This document shows positions 1 to 10,800 of a DNA stretch of 23,387 bases, in pieces (the stretch's first letter is position 1; each line of letters opens with the position of its first letter). Source of the DNA: an uncultured Chloroflexota bacterium (GTDB lineage Bacteria; Chloroflexota; Dehalococcoidia; Lucifugimonadales; CAJWER01); NCBI GenBank assembly GCA_913030785.1, contig CAJWER010000012.1:1-23387 (forward strand). The letters run 5' to 3'. The position numbers and the translations under genes were made by a program. The notes beneath the pieces are model-generated. The model was not told the origin of the DNA, ran no database searches, and was given only the letters and a program-made list of their open reading frames with translations.

Positions 1-1
1 C

Positions 2-178
2 GGCGTGAAGCCGGATATCCGGAAGGCCCTGAACCATTACGAGAAGGCGCTGGAATCGGGCAATGTGTATTCCATGAACGCCGTGGCGTGGATCTTTGAG
101 AAGGGCACTAATGTCCCCCGAAATTATCCGTTTGCGGTGAGATACTACAAGCTGGCCGCGGACAAGGGCATCCCCCCG
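2..178 (+). pseudogene. Sel1-repeat protein fragment, open at left edge
   Basis: The reading frame is already open at the window edge and encodes about 58 residues with the Sel1 (TPR-like) pattern: DIRKALNHYEKALESGN, then a second unit with VPRNYPFAVRYYKLAADKG. Sel1 repeats form helical solenoids used for protein-protein contacts. After AADKG the pattern stops and a different sequence begins, so the repeat protein is cut at about base 170-180. The GTG at base 5 is not a convincing start, because the repeat pattern fits continuation from upstream. I regard this as an internal piece of a larger gene, truncated on the right by a rearrangement or an assembly join. Confidence 0.55.
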
Positions 179-179
179 G

Positions 180-356
180 TGCACGCCCTGCGCGTCGTCC
201 GCGGCGTCGGCGTCGGGGAGGCCGGGCTCGGCCGCCCGCTCCGTCCTCATCGGGTACCCGGGCGACAACACCCACGGATACGAGATCTGCTCGGTGAGCG
301 GCCTCGTCAACAGTGCGCGGCTGCTCCTGGCCTATCTCTGCGATACAGGGGGATGA
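180..356 (+). pseudogene. Possible C-terminal remnant of an M42/M20-like metallopeptidase, frameshifted
   Basis: Following the Sel1 piece, the same frame reads HALRVVRGVGVGEAGL. After a shift of frame near 222-228 it reads SVLIGYPGDNTHGYEI and then LVNSARLLLAYL, ending at a TGA (354-356). The order 'hydrophobic strand - GxP - x(3) - H - E - Asp/Leu helix - LLAYL' resembles the C-terminal end of M42/M20-type co-catalytic metallopeptidases, in which that His is a metal ligand. The resemblance is by eye only and the fragment is short. Frame change and lack of a start make it a remnant if it is genuine. Confidence 0.3.
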
Positions 357-467
357 CTCGTCGGCGTGAATGAACAGAAATAAATGGGGAGGCCGGTTTC
401 GGCGAGACAGGGGACGAGCCTCGGTAAGCCCAGACTGACACGTGGACGAATCAGCAGGCGGTGATGG

Positions 468-911
468 TCAGAACGCTCGCCGCACAAAGAACTCGAGCAT
501 CTCCCTGAGCCGGTCCCGGGAGGGACCGGCAGGCAACAGCTCGAGGTGCGCCAGACTCTCATCGGCCTTGCGCTTCCCCGTCTCTTCAGCGTAGGCCACC
601 GCCCCGTAATCCTGGGCCATGTCGATAACGCGGTCGATATCTTTCTGGGATGTGTCGCAGCGATCGCTGTGGAGGATGGCCAGGATCTGCTCTCGCTCCG
701 CCGGGGCGCACTTCTCCAGCAGATCGATGATGATGAGGGTTCGCTTGCCCTCGGCGATATCGCCACCGCGCTCCTTGCCGTAGGCCCCACCGATCACTCC
801 GGGCGCCTTCCCCTCGTCTTCCTCGGTGGATAGCAAGTTCAGCAGATCGTCGCGGATCTGGAAGGCGATGGCCATGGCCTCGCCGTACTCGCCGATCGCC
901 TGCCGCTCTCG
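468..911 (-). pseudogene. Polyprenyl synthetase, C-terminal fragment
   Basis: About 147 residues match the C-terminal third of trans-isoprenyl diphosphate synthases (geranylgeranyl/farnesyl type), which condense isopentenyl diphosphate with an allylic diphosphate. Visible landmarks are IGEYGEAMAIAFQIRDDLL, carrying the second Asp-rich region (FQIRDD), and GGDIAEGKRTL, the lysine-containing segment that normally follows it. The first DDxxD motif and the rest of the N-terminal two thirds are absent. The frame stays open further upstream, but beyond about base 905 its translation is only the complement of threonine synthase. The C-terminus ends at TGA (468-470). As it stands this cannot be a working synthase. 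Confidence 0.75.
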
Positions 912-914
912 CTG
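903..914. other. Junction between two truncated, oppositely oriented genes
   Basis: Recognisable threonine synthase sequence begins at about 906-912 on the plus strand. Recognisable polyprenyl synthetase sequence ends at about 905-911 on the minus strand. No intergenic DNA, transposon end or long direct repeat is visible at the join. The exact breakpoint cannot be fixed by eye, because a few bases fit either gene. Confidence 0.6.
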
Positions 915-1577
915 GTCAACTCTGTGAACCCCCATCGCATCGAAGGGCAGAAGACCGTAAGTATTGAGATGGTGCAGCAGTTCGACTGGGAGGTTCCCGA
1001 CTGGGTCATCGTGCCCGGCGGAAACCTTGGCAACATCACCGCCATTGGCCTCGGGTTCTTGATGATGCGCGACCTGGGCATAATCCAGAAACTGCCCCGC
1101 CTCGTGTGCGCGCAGGCCGAAGGGGCAAATCCCCTCTACCGTAGCTATCTCACCGGATTCGAAAAGATCGAGCCGGTCGTGGCAAAAAGTACCCTGGCAA
1201 CCGCCATTCAGATCGGCAATCCGGTCAGCATCACCAGAGCAATTCCCATCCTCCGTCAGTTCAATGGTATCGTCGAGCAGGCGTCGGAGAATGAACTGGC
1301 CGAGGCCTCTGCCAGAGCAGACCGCAACGGGCTCTTTAGCTGCCCTCAGACCGGTGTGGCCCTGGCCGCGCTCTTGAAGCTTGCCGTGAACGGCACTATC
1401 CAGCCCCACGAGAGAGTCATCGTGATGTCGACGGCGAACGGCCTCAAGTTCGTCGACTTTAAGGTCGGTTATCACTCGAGTGGACTGGAGGGTGTGGACG
1501 CGAAGCTAGCCAACACCCCGGTGGAGCTGCCTGGTCACTACGACTCTGTCGTGAAGGCAATCGAATCCGTCGTGTGA
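906..1577 (+). pseudogene. thrC: Threonine synthase, C-terminal half only
   Basis: Homology starts abruptly with LSLVNSVNPHRIEGQKT and continues through the PLP-phosphate-binding glycine loop VPGGNLGN, to PQTGVALAALLKL and STANGLKF near the end. These are characteristic of threonine synthase, which converts O-phosphohomoserine to threonine. The N-terminal half, including the PLP-binding lysine, is missing. The GTG at 924 is inside the conserved region and is not a true start. The break coincides with the break of the polyprenyl synthetase on the other strand, so two unrelated genes are joined internal end to internal end. The next gene starts 31 nt downstream. Confidence 0.8.
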
Positions 1578-1608
1578 TCGTAGAAATATCAGCAATGGGA
1601 GCAACAAC

Positions 1609-2517
1609 ATGAACCAGCCTCTTACAAGAAAAACACTCGGACGGACCGGACTAGAGGTGACCAACCTCGGATACGGTGCGATGGAGATCCGTGGAGAACC
1701 CCGTGGGCGCGAGGTTTCCGATGAAGATGCAGGCGCCATCCTCAATGCGGTCCTCGACGCCGGAATCAACTTCATCGATACGTCCATCGACTACGGCCGA
1801 AGCGAGGAGCTAATCGGCGAGCATATCTCGCACCGCCGGTCGGAGTTCTACCTGGCCAGCAAATGCGGGTGTGCCGCGACTCCCGAAGCTGCTGGCGAGC
1901 ATATATTCACCCGGGAGAACATCGTCGCGGGCGTCGAGCAGTCCCTCAAGCGAATGCGCACCGACCACCTGGACATTGTTCAGTTTCACTCCTCGCCATC
2001 CAAAACTACGCTTGATGACGAGGATGCTATCCAAACCCTCCTCGATCTCAAGGAGCAAGGCAAGATCCGCTTCCTGGGCTCCTCGTCCACGCTGCCCAAT
2101 CTTGCAGATCATGTCGGGATGGGCGTATTCGATGAGTTCCAAATACCCTATTCGGGCCTCTCTCGGGAGCACGAAAACTGGATTACAAGGGCCGCCGACG
2201 CTGGTATAGGCATAGTAATCCGAGGTGGGGTCGCGAAGGGCCAGCCCGGTGAGGGCGGTGGAGTGAACGATACCTGGGCCAAGTGGGATGAGGCCGATCT
2301 TGACGCACTCCTCGAAGTGGGTGAGAGCCGAACAGCATTCATGCTCAGGTTCACCCTGACACACCCGGGACTGCACACCACAATAGTAGGTACCAAGAAC
2401 CCAGTGCACCTCCGCGAGAATGTCGCTGCGGCCGGTCGGGGCCCGCTTTCTCCCGATACATATGCCGAGGCCAAGCGCCGCCTGTATGCCGCGGGAGTAA
2501 CGGCGGAGCCAGCGTAG
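1609..2517 (+). CDS. Aldo/keto reductase
   Basis: This 302-residue protein has the AKR-fold start LGRTGLEVTNLGYGAM and the complete catalytic tetrad: Asp57 and Tyr62 (FIDTSIDYG), Lys85 (LASKCG) and His127 (VQFHSS). It probably reduces or oxidises a carbonyl/alcohol with NAD(P)H in the cytoplasm; the substrate cannot be read from sequence. The C-terminal part has the usual LTHPGLHTTIVGTKNP strand that helps bind the cofactor. The ATG follows GGGAGCAAC at a sensible distance, 31 nt after the threonine synthase remnant. Sialidase and P-loop genes follow on the same strand, suggesting shared transcription. Length is normal and nothing is broken. Confidence 0.92.
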   Translation: MNQPLTRKTLGRTGLEVTNLGYGAMEIRGEPRGREVSDEDAGAILNAVLDAGINFIDTSIDYGRSEELIGEHISHRRSEFYLASKCGCAATPEAAGEHIFTRENIVAGVEQSLKRMRTDHLDIVQFHSSPSKTTLDDEDAIQTLLDLKEQGKIRFLGSSSTLPNLADHVGMGVFDEFQIPYSGLSREHENWITRAADAGIGIVIRGGVAKGQPGEGGGVNDTWAKWDEADLDALLEVGESRTAFMLRFTLTHPGLHTTIVGTKNPVHLRENVAAAGRGPLSPDTYAEAKRRLYAAGVTAEPA

Positions 2518-2578
2518 GTTCCCATAGGACAAGGGTCCTTCCAAGGTTCATCAGAATATCGACTAACGGAGTGAGATC

Positions 2579-3628
2579 ATGATCGGCCAAGCTGCGCCGT
2601 GGCTGCGAGAGATCGAGGTGTTTACTTCGGAGGCCGAGGGATTTTACCGCTTCGTGATCCCATCCCTGGTGATCGCGAAGGACGGCACGATCCTCGCATT
2701 CTGCGAGGGCAGGAAGTACGGCCCAGGTGATTACGAGGCGGGATACTTGCTCCTCAAGAGAAGCGCCGACAACGGTGTGACCTGGAAGCAGCTCCAGCAA
2801 GTCGCCGGGAATACTGACAACCCCTTCCACAATCCGACGGCGGTGGTTGATCAGGATACCGGCACTATCTGGCTCGCCTTTGGTCAGGAGGCATTCCAGA
2901 CCTTCGTGATCCATAGCAATGACAGCGGTGCAACCTGGTCTGAGCCGCTCGAAATCACCAAAGACGTGACAGCACCCGACTGGGTGCACCACGTCGTCGG
3001 CCCCGGCAGTGGGATCCAGACCAGGAGCGGAAGGCTGATCCTGACTGGTGACCACATCGACAACACTCGCTACGACTCGGTGTTTTCCCGCTCACACGTG
3101 ATCTACAGCGACGACCACGGAGCCAACTGGAAACTGGGTGGCAGGCTTGATCGGGGCACCAACGAGTGCGAGGTAGTCGAGACCAGCGACGGTTCGCTGT
3201 ACATGACATCACGTTCGGCCGACAGGTCGAAACACCATCGCATCTCTTCCTGGAGCAGGGACGGCGGCGACACCTGGTCCGAGCCGGTGTATGTGGAAGA
3301 GTTGCCCGATCCGATTTGCCAGGCTAGCATCCGGAGGTACACCGACGCGACCATCCACGACCGGGACCGCATACTCTTCGCGAACCCCGCTAGCGAAACC
3401 CGAGACCACCTCACAGTGCGCATCAGCTACGACGAGTGCAAGACCTGGGCCGTCTCGAAGGTGTTATACGTTGGCCCTTCTGCCTACTCGGACATGGCCA
3501 TCGCACCAGATATGTCGATATGCTGCCTGTACGACAGAGGCGCAACAGCAGCGTACGAGAGCATACAGCTGGCCCAGTTCAACCTCGAATGGTTGTCGGA
3601 CGGCAAAGATTACATAGGGAGAGGATAA
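2579..3628 (+). CDS. Exo-alpha-sialidase (GH33-type six-bladed propeller)
   Basis: 349 residues with Asp-box (BNR) repeats S-x-D-x-G-x-T-W at about 62-69, 113-120, 177-184, 226-233 and 283-290. The sialidase active-site landmarks are recognisable: an Arg/Pro region near Arg24 (YRFVIPSL, a variant of the usual (F/Y)RIP), EGR at 43-45, NECEVVE with Glu196, Arg212, Arg275 (ETRDHLTVR) and the Tyr nucleophile region SAYSD at Tyr303. Known GH33 enzymes release terminal sialic acids. No signal peptide is visible, so an intracellular or non-classical location is inferred. GGAGTGAG precedes the ATG. The downstream P-loop gene begins 6 nt after the stop. The altered FRIP spacing means substrate preference could differ from classical sialidases. 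Confidence 0.85.
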   Translation: MIGQAAPWLREIEVFTSEAEGFYRFVIPSLVIAKDGTILAFCEGRKYGPGDYEAGYLLLKRSADNGVTWKQLQQVAGNTDNPFHNPTAVVDQDTGTIWLAFGQEAFQTFVIHSNDSGATWSEPLEITKDVTAPDWVHHVVGPGSGIQTRSGRLILTGDHIDNTRYDSVFSRSHVIYSDDHGANWKLGGRLDRGTNECEVVETSDGSLYMTSRSADRSKHHRISSWSRDGGDTWSEPVYVEELPDPICQASIRRYTDATIHDRDRILFANPASETRDHLTVRISYDECKTWAVSKVLYVGPSAYSDMAIAPDMSICCLYDRGATAAYESIQLAQFNLEWLSDGKDYIGRG

Positions 3629-3634
3629 AGAAGC

Positions 3635-4393
3635 ATGCACCTGATTATCACCGGCTGCGAGTACTCCGGCACCACCGCCCTGTCCTTTGCGCTGGCGGAA
3701 TGGGGCAAAGCCAACCTTGGCGGGGATGGCTGGGCCCTCAATGCCTTCCACGATCACTGGAAGCTACCTCACGTCGGCAACTTCTCTCCGCCCCAGTCTG
3801 ATGAGGAGAAACAGGCGCTAATCTCGGAATACCCCGATGCGGCCCACGGAGACTGGAGCCGCACCGGCCTCACCGAGGAGGAGCAGCAGATGATCCTGGG
3901 GCTCACACCCAAGCTCAAAGAGATGTTGCAGCGCTACCACATGGAATACCACCTGCACGACTCCTTCTACGGCCAGCCGGACCACATCCAGGTCGGCGCA
4001 TACATCGAGGAGGGAATATACGCGCCGCTCTACTTCGGCTATGGAGGGGCAGGCGAATACGCCGACCGTCGTCAGACGTCCCGTAGCTACGAGAAGCAGA
4101 TTCTGGGCCGTGCCCCAGACACTGTCCTGGTACTCGTGAAAGCCTCAGCAGAGGTTATAGGGAAGCGCATGTCGGATTGGCTCCACCATAACGGCGCTCT
4201 ACAACGGGAAGACATCGACAACGTTCTGGCCAGGTTCGAGGAGGAGTACGAAGCGTCTCTGCTCCGTCACAAGGTCGTCATAGACACCAGCACCGCGACG
4301 GTGGAAGAGTCAATGGCAGAGTTGGCCGAAAAGCTGACCCCACTGTTAACCGAGGCCGACCGTAATCGAATGGAGACCCAGCGGAGAGCATAG
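3635..4393 (+). CDS. P-loop protein of a GCE-motif family, copy 1 (Walker lysine replaced)
   Basis: I do not recognise a named family for this 252-residue protein, but it is clearly paralogous to the minus-strand gene at 19634-20341. Shared blocks are an N-terminal GCE(Y/W)xG loop, FHDHxxxPHV, ILGL, RYxxEYH, APLYxGYGxxGEYADRR, PDTxLVLxKA, the RFxEE segment, TVEES and LTxADRxRM. The layout (glycine-rich loop after a first beta strand, later a hydrophobic strand followed by Arg) suggests a nucleotide-kinase-like P-loop fold. Here the loop is GCEYSGTTAL: Thr13 sits where the paralogue has Lys13. The SGTT form recalls sulfotransferase phosphosulfate loops. It follows the sialidase by 6 nt, with its ribosome site (GGGAGAGGA) overlapping the end of that gene. 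Confidence 0.8.
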   Translation: MHLIITGCEYSGTTALSFALAEWGKANLGGDGWALNAFHDHWKLPHVGNFSPPQSDEEKQALISEYPDAAHGDWSRTGLTEEEQQMILGLTPKLKEMLQRYHMEYHLHDSFYGQPDHIQVGAYIEEGIYAPLYFGYGGAGEYADRRQTSRSYEKQILGRAPDTVLVLVKASAEVIGKRMSDWLHHNGALQREDIDNVLARFEEEYEASLLRHKVVIDTSTATVEESMAELAEKLTPLLTEADRNRMETQRRA

Positions 4394-4416
4394 GAACAGG
4401 CGGCCTGGACGGCGCA

Positions 4417-4445
4417 TTGACTTTCGCGGCGAGCCTGGATAGGAT
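4417..4445 (+). promoter_or_regulatory. Sigma-70-type promoter TTGACT-N17-TAGGAT
   Basis: The -35 hexamer is at 4417-4422 and the -10 hexamer at 4440-4445, with exactly 17 bases between them. Transcription would start near 4452, only about 6 nt before an ATG at 4458. It lies just after the P-loop gene and upstream of the hairpin/terminator region preceding ppdK. Confidence 0.5.
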
Positions 4446-4457
4446 ATTTGCATAGAT

Positions 4458-4562
4458 ATGAAACTGCACTTCGCGACCTCGTGGGCATACGCTTATTATC
4501 TGGGGAACTGGGGAACCTGCAAAGGTTCTGAACCCCCAGCGCGTGAGCACGCGCTGGAGTAG
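4458..4562 (+). CDS. Candidate aromatic-rich leader peptide (34 codons)
   Basis: An ATG about 6 nt downstream of the predicted transcription start opens a 34-codon frame ending at TAG (4560-4562). It begins MKLHFATSWAYAYYLGNWG, so six of the first 18 residues are aromatic (Phe5, Trp9, Tyr11, Tyr13, Tyr14, Trp18). No good ribosome-binding site is present, so translation would have to be near-leaderless. Its second half is written over the hairpins at 4508-4557, and a terminator lies about 28 nt after its stop. This is the layout of a ribosome-mediated attenuator. The downstream gene, pyruvate phosphate dikinase, can form phosphoenolpyruvate, a precursor of aromatic amino acids, which makes the idea attractive but unproven. 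It may equally be chance coding within a non-coding RNA. Confidence 0.35.
   Translation: MKLHFATSWAYAYYLGNWGTCKGSEPPAREHALE
4508..4557 (+). promoter_or_regulatory. Competing RNA hairpins upstream of the terminator
   Basis: One structure pairs CTGGG (4508-4512) with CCCAG (4535-4539) and, inside it, GAACC (4513-4517) with GGTTC (4524-4528). A second hairpin pairs CCAGCGCGT (4536-4544) with ACGCGCTGG (4549-4557), nine perfect base pairs. Both need CCAG at 4536-4539, so they exclude one another. GGGG runs at 4502-4505 and 4510-4513 could also pair with the C-run of the terminator's left arm. Confidence 0.45.
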
Positions 4563-4589
4563 ACCATCAAGGTCGAACTCAGAATTCTT

Positions 4590-4628
4590 AGCCCCCCGGG
4601 TAGCACGCAAACTCGGGGGGCTTTTTTG
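4590..4628 (+). terminator. Strong intrinsic terminator 52 nt before ppdK
   Basis: The left arm (4590-4601) and right arm (4611-4622) form a 12-bp stem with a single G-U pair and a 9-nt loop, followed by a run of six T (4622-4627). It ends the transcript from the promoter at 4417 and/or the sialidase/P-loop operon. Any read-through would enter ppdK. Confidence 0.85.
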
Positions 4629-4655
4629 TTGGCTGCGCCTCCCGAGTTCTAGAAC
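4626..4655 (+). promoter_or_regulatory. Possible ppdK promoter TTGTTG-N18-TAGAAC
   Basis: TTGTTG (4626-4631) and TAGAAC (4650-4655) are separated by 18 bases, and transcription would begin about 18 nt before the ppdK start. The match is modest. If real, ppdK does not depend on read-through of the terminator just upstream. Confidence 0.3.
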
Positions 4656-4679
4656 CAGACTCAGGAAGAAGGCTCAAAA

Positions 4680-7397
<2,718 letters not shown>

Positions 7398-7476
7398 GCG
7401 GCGGTGCCCACGCCGTATAGCATCCCGTATACCCCGTAGGGGCGGGTCTGTGACCCTCCCACTTCGTCTCTCCGCT

Positions 7477-7674
7477 CTACCCGTCGCCCTTCGTGGCGAA
7501 GTAGTGGTCGGCCAGGGCCACCAGCGAAAGTATCGCCAGTAGGTTGCCGCCGGTAAACCAGCCCGTAACGCCTAGCTTCCAGGCCTTGTCTGAGAGACCT
7601 GGGACTAGCCCGACGACTCCGGTTGCCAGAGCGCCCAGCATGAACAGCCGCGCAAGCATGATCCTTGGTTCCAT
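7477..7674 (-). CDS. Small membrane protein (65 aa)
   Basis: I cannot assign a family. The protein has two hydrophobic segments (about residues 7-25 and 36-56) separated by a short polar stretch LSDKAWK, and a charged tail HYFATKGDG, consistent with a small two-helix membrane protein. The ATG start is supported by AAGGGAGG (7681-7688) six bases upstream. It converges with ppdK, leaving 79 nt between the two stops. The region beyond its start (7675-7873) holds promoters for this gene and for the large gene that runs the other way. Confidence 0.6.
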   Translation of the reverse strand: MEPRIMLARLFMLGALATGVVGLVPGLSDKAWKLGVTGWFTGGNLLAILSLVALADHYFATKGDG

Positions 7675-7836
7675 GAGTGCCTCCCTTGCTGAATGTATTC
7701 GCCGAACACGATTTCAGTTGTGTGCATGGGAATATCAACGGGCTTCGCTGCAAATGCGATATTACACTCATGCTTTCTATGCAAATCGCAGTGTTATCAC
7801 CGAATGCAACCGATACTGATGGGGGCCTCCTTCTGC

Positions 7837-7842
7837 TAGAAT
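7837..7842 (+). promoter_or_regulatory. Extended -10 element for the BNR/VPS10-like gene
   Basis: TGCTAGAAT (7834-7842) is an extended -10 (TGn + TAGAAT). It sits 31 nt before the TTG start codon at 7874. No good -35 hexamer is visible 17 nt upstream, which extended -10 promoters can tolerate. Confidence 0.4.
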
Positions 7843-7873
7843 CAGTGCCGAATTCCCTTCAGGAGGCCGTCCT

Positions 7874-10800
7874 TTGACCGTGTCCACCATCAGCACCATG
7901 CACTGGCGAAATATCGGGCCTTTCAGAGGCGGTCGTGTCGTGGCCGTGGCCGGTGACCCCCGTGACCGAAATACCTTCTACTTCGGCGGCGTCGCTGGCG
8001 GCGTATGGAAGACGACGGACGGCGGGACCTACTGGCGGAATGTCTCGGACGGCTTCATTCGCACATCCTCCGTCGGGGCGCTGGCAGTGGCCGACTCGGA
8101 CCCGTCAGTAATCTACGCGGGCATGGGCGAGGCCTGTATCCGCAGCGATGTGTCGGCCGGCGACGGCATCTACAGGTCCAACGATTCTGGCAAGTCCTGG
8201 ACGCATCTCGGCCTGGAGGACACCCGCCACATCTCCCGTGTCCGTGTCCACCCAAAGGACCCCGATCTTGTATACGTCGCTGCCCTGGGGCACGCCTTTG
8301 GCCCCAACAGTCAGCGTGGCGTGTTCCGATCCAAGGACGGGGGGCGGAACTGGGAGCAAATTTTGTTTAAGAGCGAGGATTCGGGCGCCATCGACCTATC
8401 GATGGACCCTCAAAATCCCCGCGTGCTTTTCTCGGCCATCTGGCAGGTCCGCAGGACTCCCTGGGGCCTGGACAGCGCGGGCCCGGAGTCTGGGCTATGG
8501 CGATCCACTGATGGCGGGGACACCTGGACCGACCTGACGGACCGTCCCGGCATGCCCGATGGCATCAAGGGGCGCATTGGGGTCGCCATTTCCCCGGCGC
8601 AGACCGGCCGCGTATGGGCCATCGTCGAGGCTGAGGACGGCGTGCTGCTCCGGTCCGATGACAACGGCGATACCTGGGAGCGTGTCAACGACAGCACCAT
8701 AGTCAGACAGCGTCCCTTCTATCACCAACACATCTTCGCCCACCCCACCGACCCAGACACGATGTGGACGCTGCCAATCCAGGCCTGGCGTTCCGACGAC
8801 GGCGGGCGCACCTTCAGCATGATGACGACGCCACACTCCGACAATCATGATCTCTGGGTAGACCCGGCCGACCCGCGTCGCATGATTGGGGCCCACGATG
8901 GCGGCGCTTGCGTCTCCTATGACGGCGGTGATACCTGGTCCAACATATTCAACCAGCCTACGTCGCAGTTCTACCACGTCGCCACAGACACGCAGTTTCC
9001 GTACCGCGTCTACGGCACCCAGCAGGACAACACTGCCATCAGCGTCCCTCACCGCTCTCATAAGGGAGCCATCGTTTCACAGGATGCTTACTCTGTAGGC
9101 TCTTCGGAGAGCGGCTATATCGCGATTCGTCCCGACAATCCCAACATCGTTTATTCCGGGGCTGTTGGCAGCGCACCTGGTGGTGGTGGCGCTCTCCTGC
9201 GATACGATCATGCCTCCGAGCAGGTCAGGATCATCACCGTATGGCCCGAGATGTCCTACGGTCTGGGCGCAAAGGACATGAAGTACCGCTTCCAGTGGAC
9301 ATTCCCGATTGTCATCTCGCCCCATGATCCTGGTGTGCTGTACGCCGCGGCAAACCGCGTCTTCCGCTCCACCGACGAGGGCACCACGTGGGAACCGATA
9401 TCGCCCGATCTCACGCGCGACGATCCCACAAAGGGCGAGCCTGGCGGCGGTCCCATTACCCGCGATGTCTCCGGAGCAGAGGTCTACTGCACCGTATTTT
9501 CGTTTGTAGAATCACCACATCAGGCTGGGCTTTTCTGGGCCGGGACCGACGATGGCCGTGTCCACATCTCGTCCAACGCTGGCGCGACCTGGACCGAAAT
9601 CACGCCTGAGGGCCTTCCGAAATGGGCCACGATCAGCATGATCGAACAGTCCCCCCACGACCCCAACACGGCATACCTGGCCGCGTGGAACTACAAGCTC
9701 GACGACAACGCGGCTTACCTGTACCGGACGAACGACCTTGGCCTTACCTGGCAGACCATTGCAGCGGGGATCCCCGAGGGCGAATTCGTGCGGGTAGTGC
9801 GCGAGGACCCGGTGCAGCGCGGCCTGCTTTACCTTGGCACCGAGTCGACCGTCTACGTCTCCCACGATGCTGGCGACTCATGGCAGTCACTCCAGCACGA
9901 CCTGCCGGTCTCTCCCATTCACGACCTCGTTGTGAAGGACGGAAACCTTGTTGTAGCGACCCATGGGCGCTCGTTCTGGATCCTTGACGACCTGGCGCCC
10001 CTGCGACAGCTCACAGCCGACACGATCGACAAGCCGGCTCACCTCTTCAAACCCGACCCAACATACCGACTGCTGCCGACGATTGGCGCTGTCGCGAGTG
10101 AGCGCGTAGGTCCTGGCAAGAACTACTGGACAGCCCTGGGTGTGGGGGCGACCTTTGAGGAGATTCCTACACCGGACGGCGGCTTCACCCGCTCCTTCCT
10201 GGATGCGGGTGAGAATCCGCCCGAGGGCGTAGTCGTTACCTACCATCTGCAGGAGCAGCCCGAGCAGGGTGTCACGCTGACGTTCCTAAACGCGGATGGC
10301 GGTACGATCAGGCGCCTGGAGGTCAGCGACGAGTCTGGGATGAACCGTTTCGTCTGGAACATGCGGCACGAGCCCGCCCGCGAGGCTCCCGGCGACGATT
10401 CCGAGAGACTCATAGCGGGGCCTGGGCTGGACGGACCGCTCGTCGCTCCTGGCGCCTACTCGGTGCGGATTGATGTTGACGGTGAGTCTCAGACCCAGAG
10501 CTTTGACATACTGGCCGATCCCAGGGCAGAGGCCGGCGACGACGATTTGGCAGAGCAAGTTTCGCTCCAGCTCCGCATCCGCGACAAGCTCTCCGAGACC
10601 CACGACGCCATCAACTCGCTGCGCCAGGTTCGCCGCCAGGTTTGTGAGTGGCAGTTGCGAGGCAGGGCCACCGGAGAGACGCTGGCGGAGTCTGGCGATG
10701 CCATCGCTAGCAAGCTCAGCGCCATTGAGGACCGGCTCATCCCGACCTGGTCCACCAGCGAACGAGGCCAGATGGGTCGGCCGCTGCCAAAGCTGGTAGA

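Noticed and set aside
920..1475. Minus-strand open frame extending the polyprenyl synthetase fragment upstream to a 335-residue protein
   Set aside because: Beyond about base 905 the translation has no prenyl synthetase character and is just the complement of the conserved threonine synthase coding sequence.
4452..4628. Known structured RNA (6S, SRP, tmRNA, T-box or a named riboswitch) upstream of ppdK
   Set aside because: I could not find the SRP GGAAG loop, a T-box TGGNACCGCG motif, a tmRNA-like acceptor end, or the closing stem expected for 6S RNA.
7444..7456. GGGTC-TGT-GACCC hairpin as terminator for ppdK or the small membrane gene
   Set aside because: The stem is only 5 bp and no T-tract follows on either strand.
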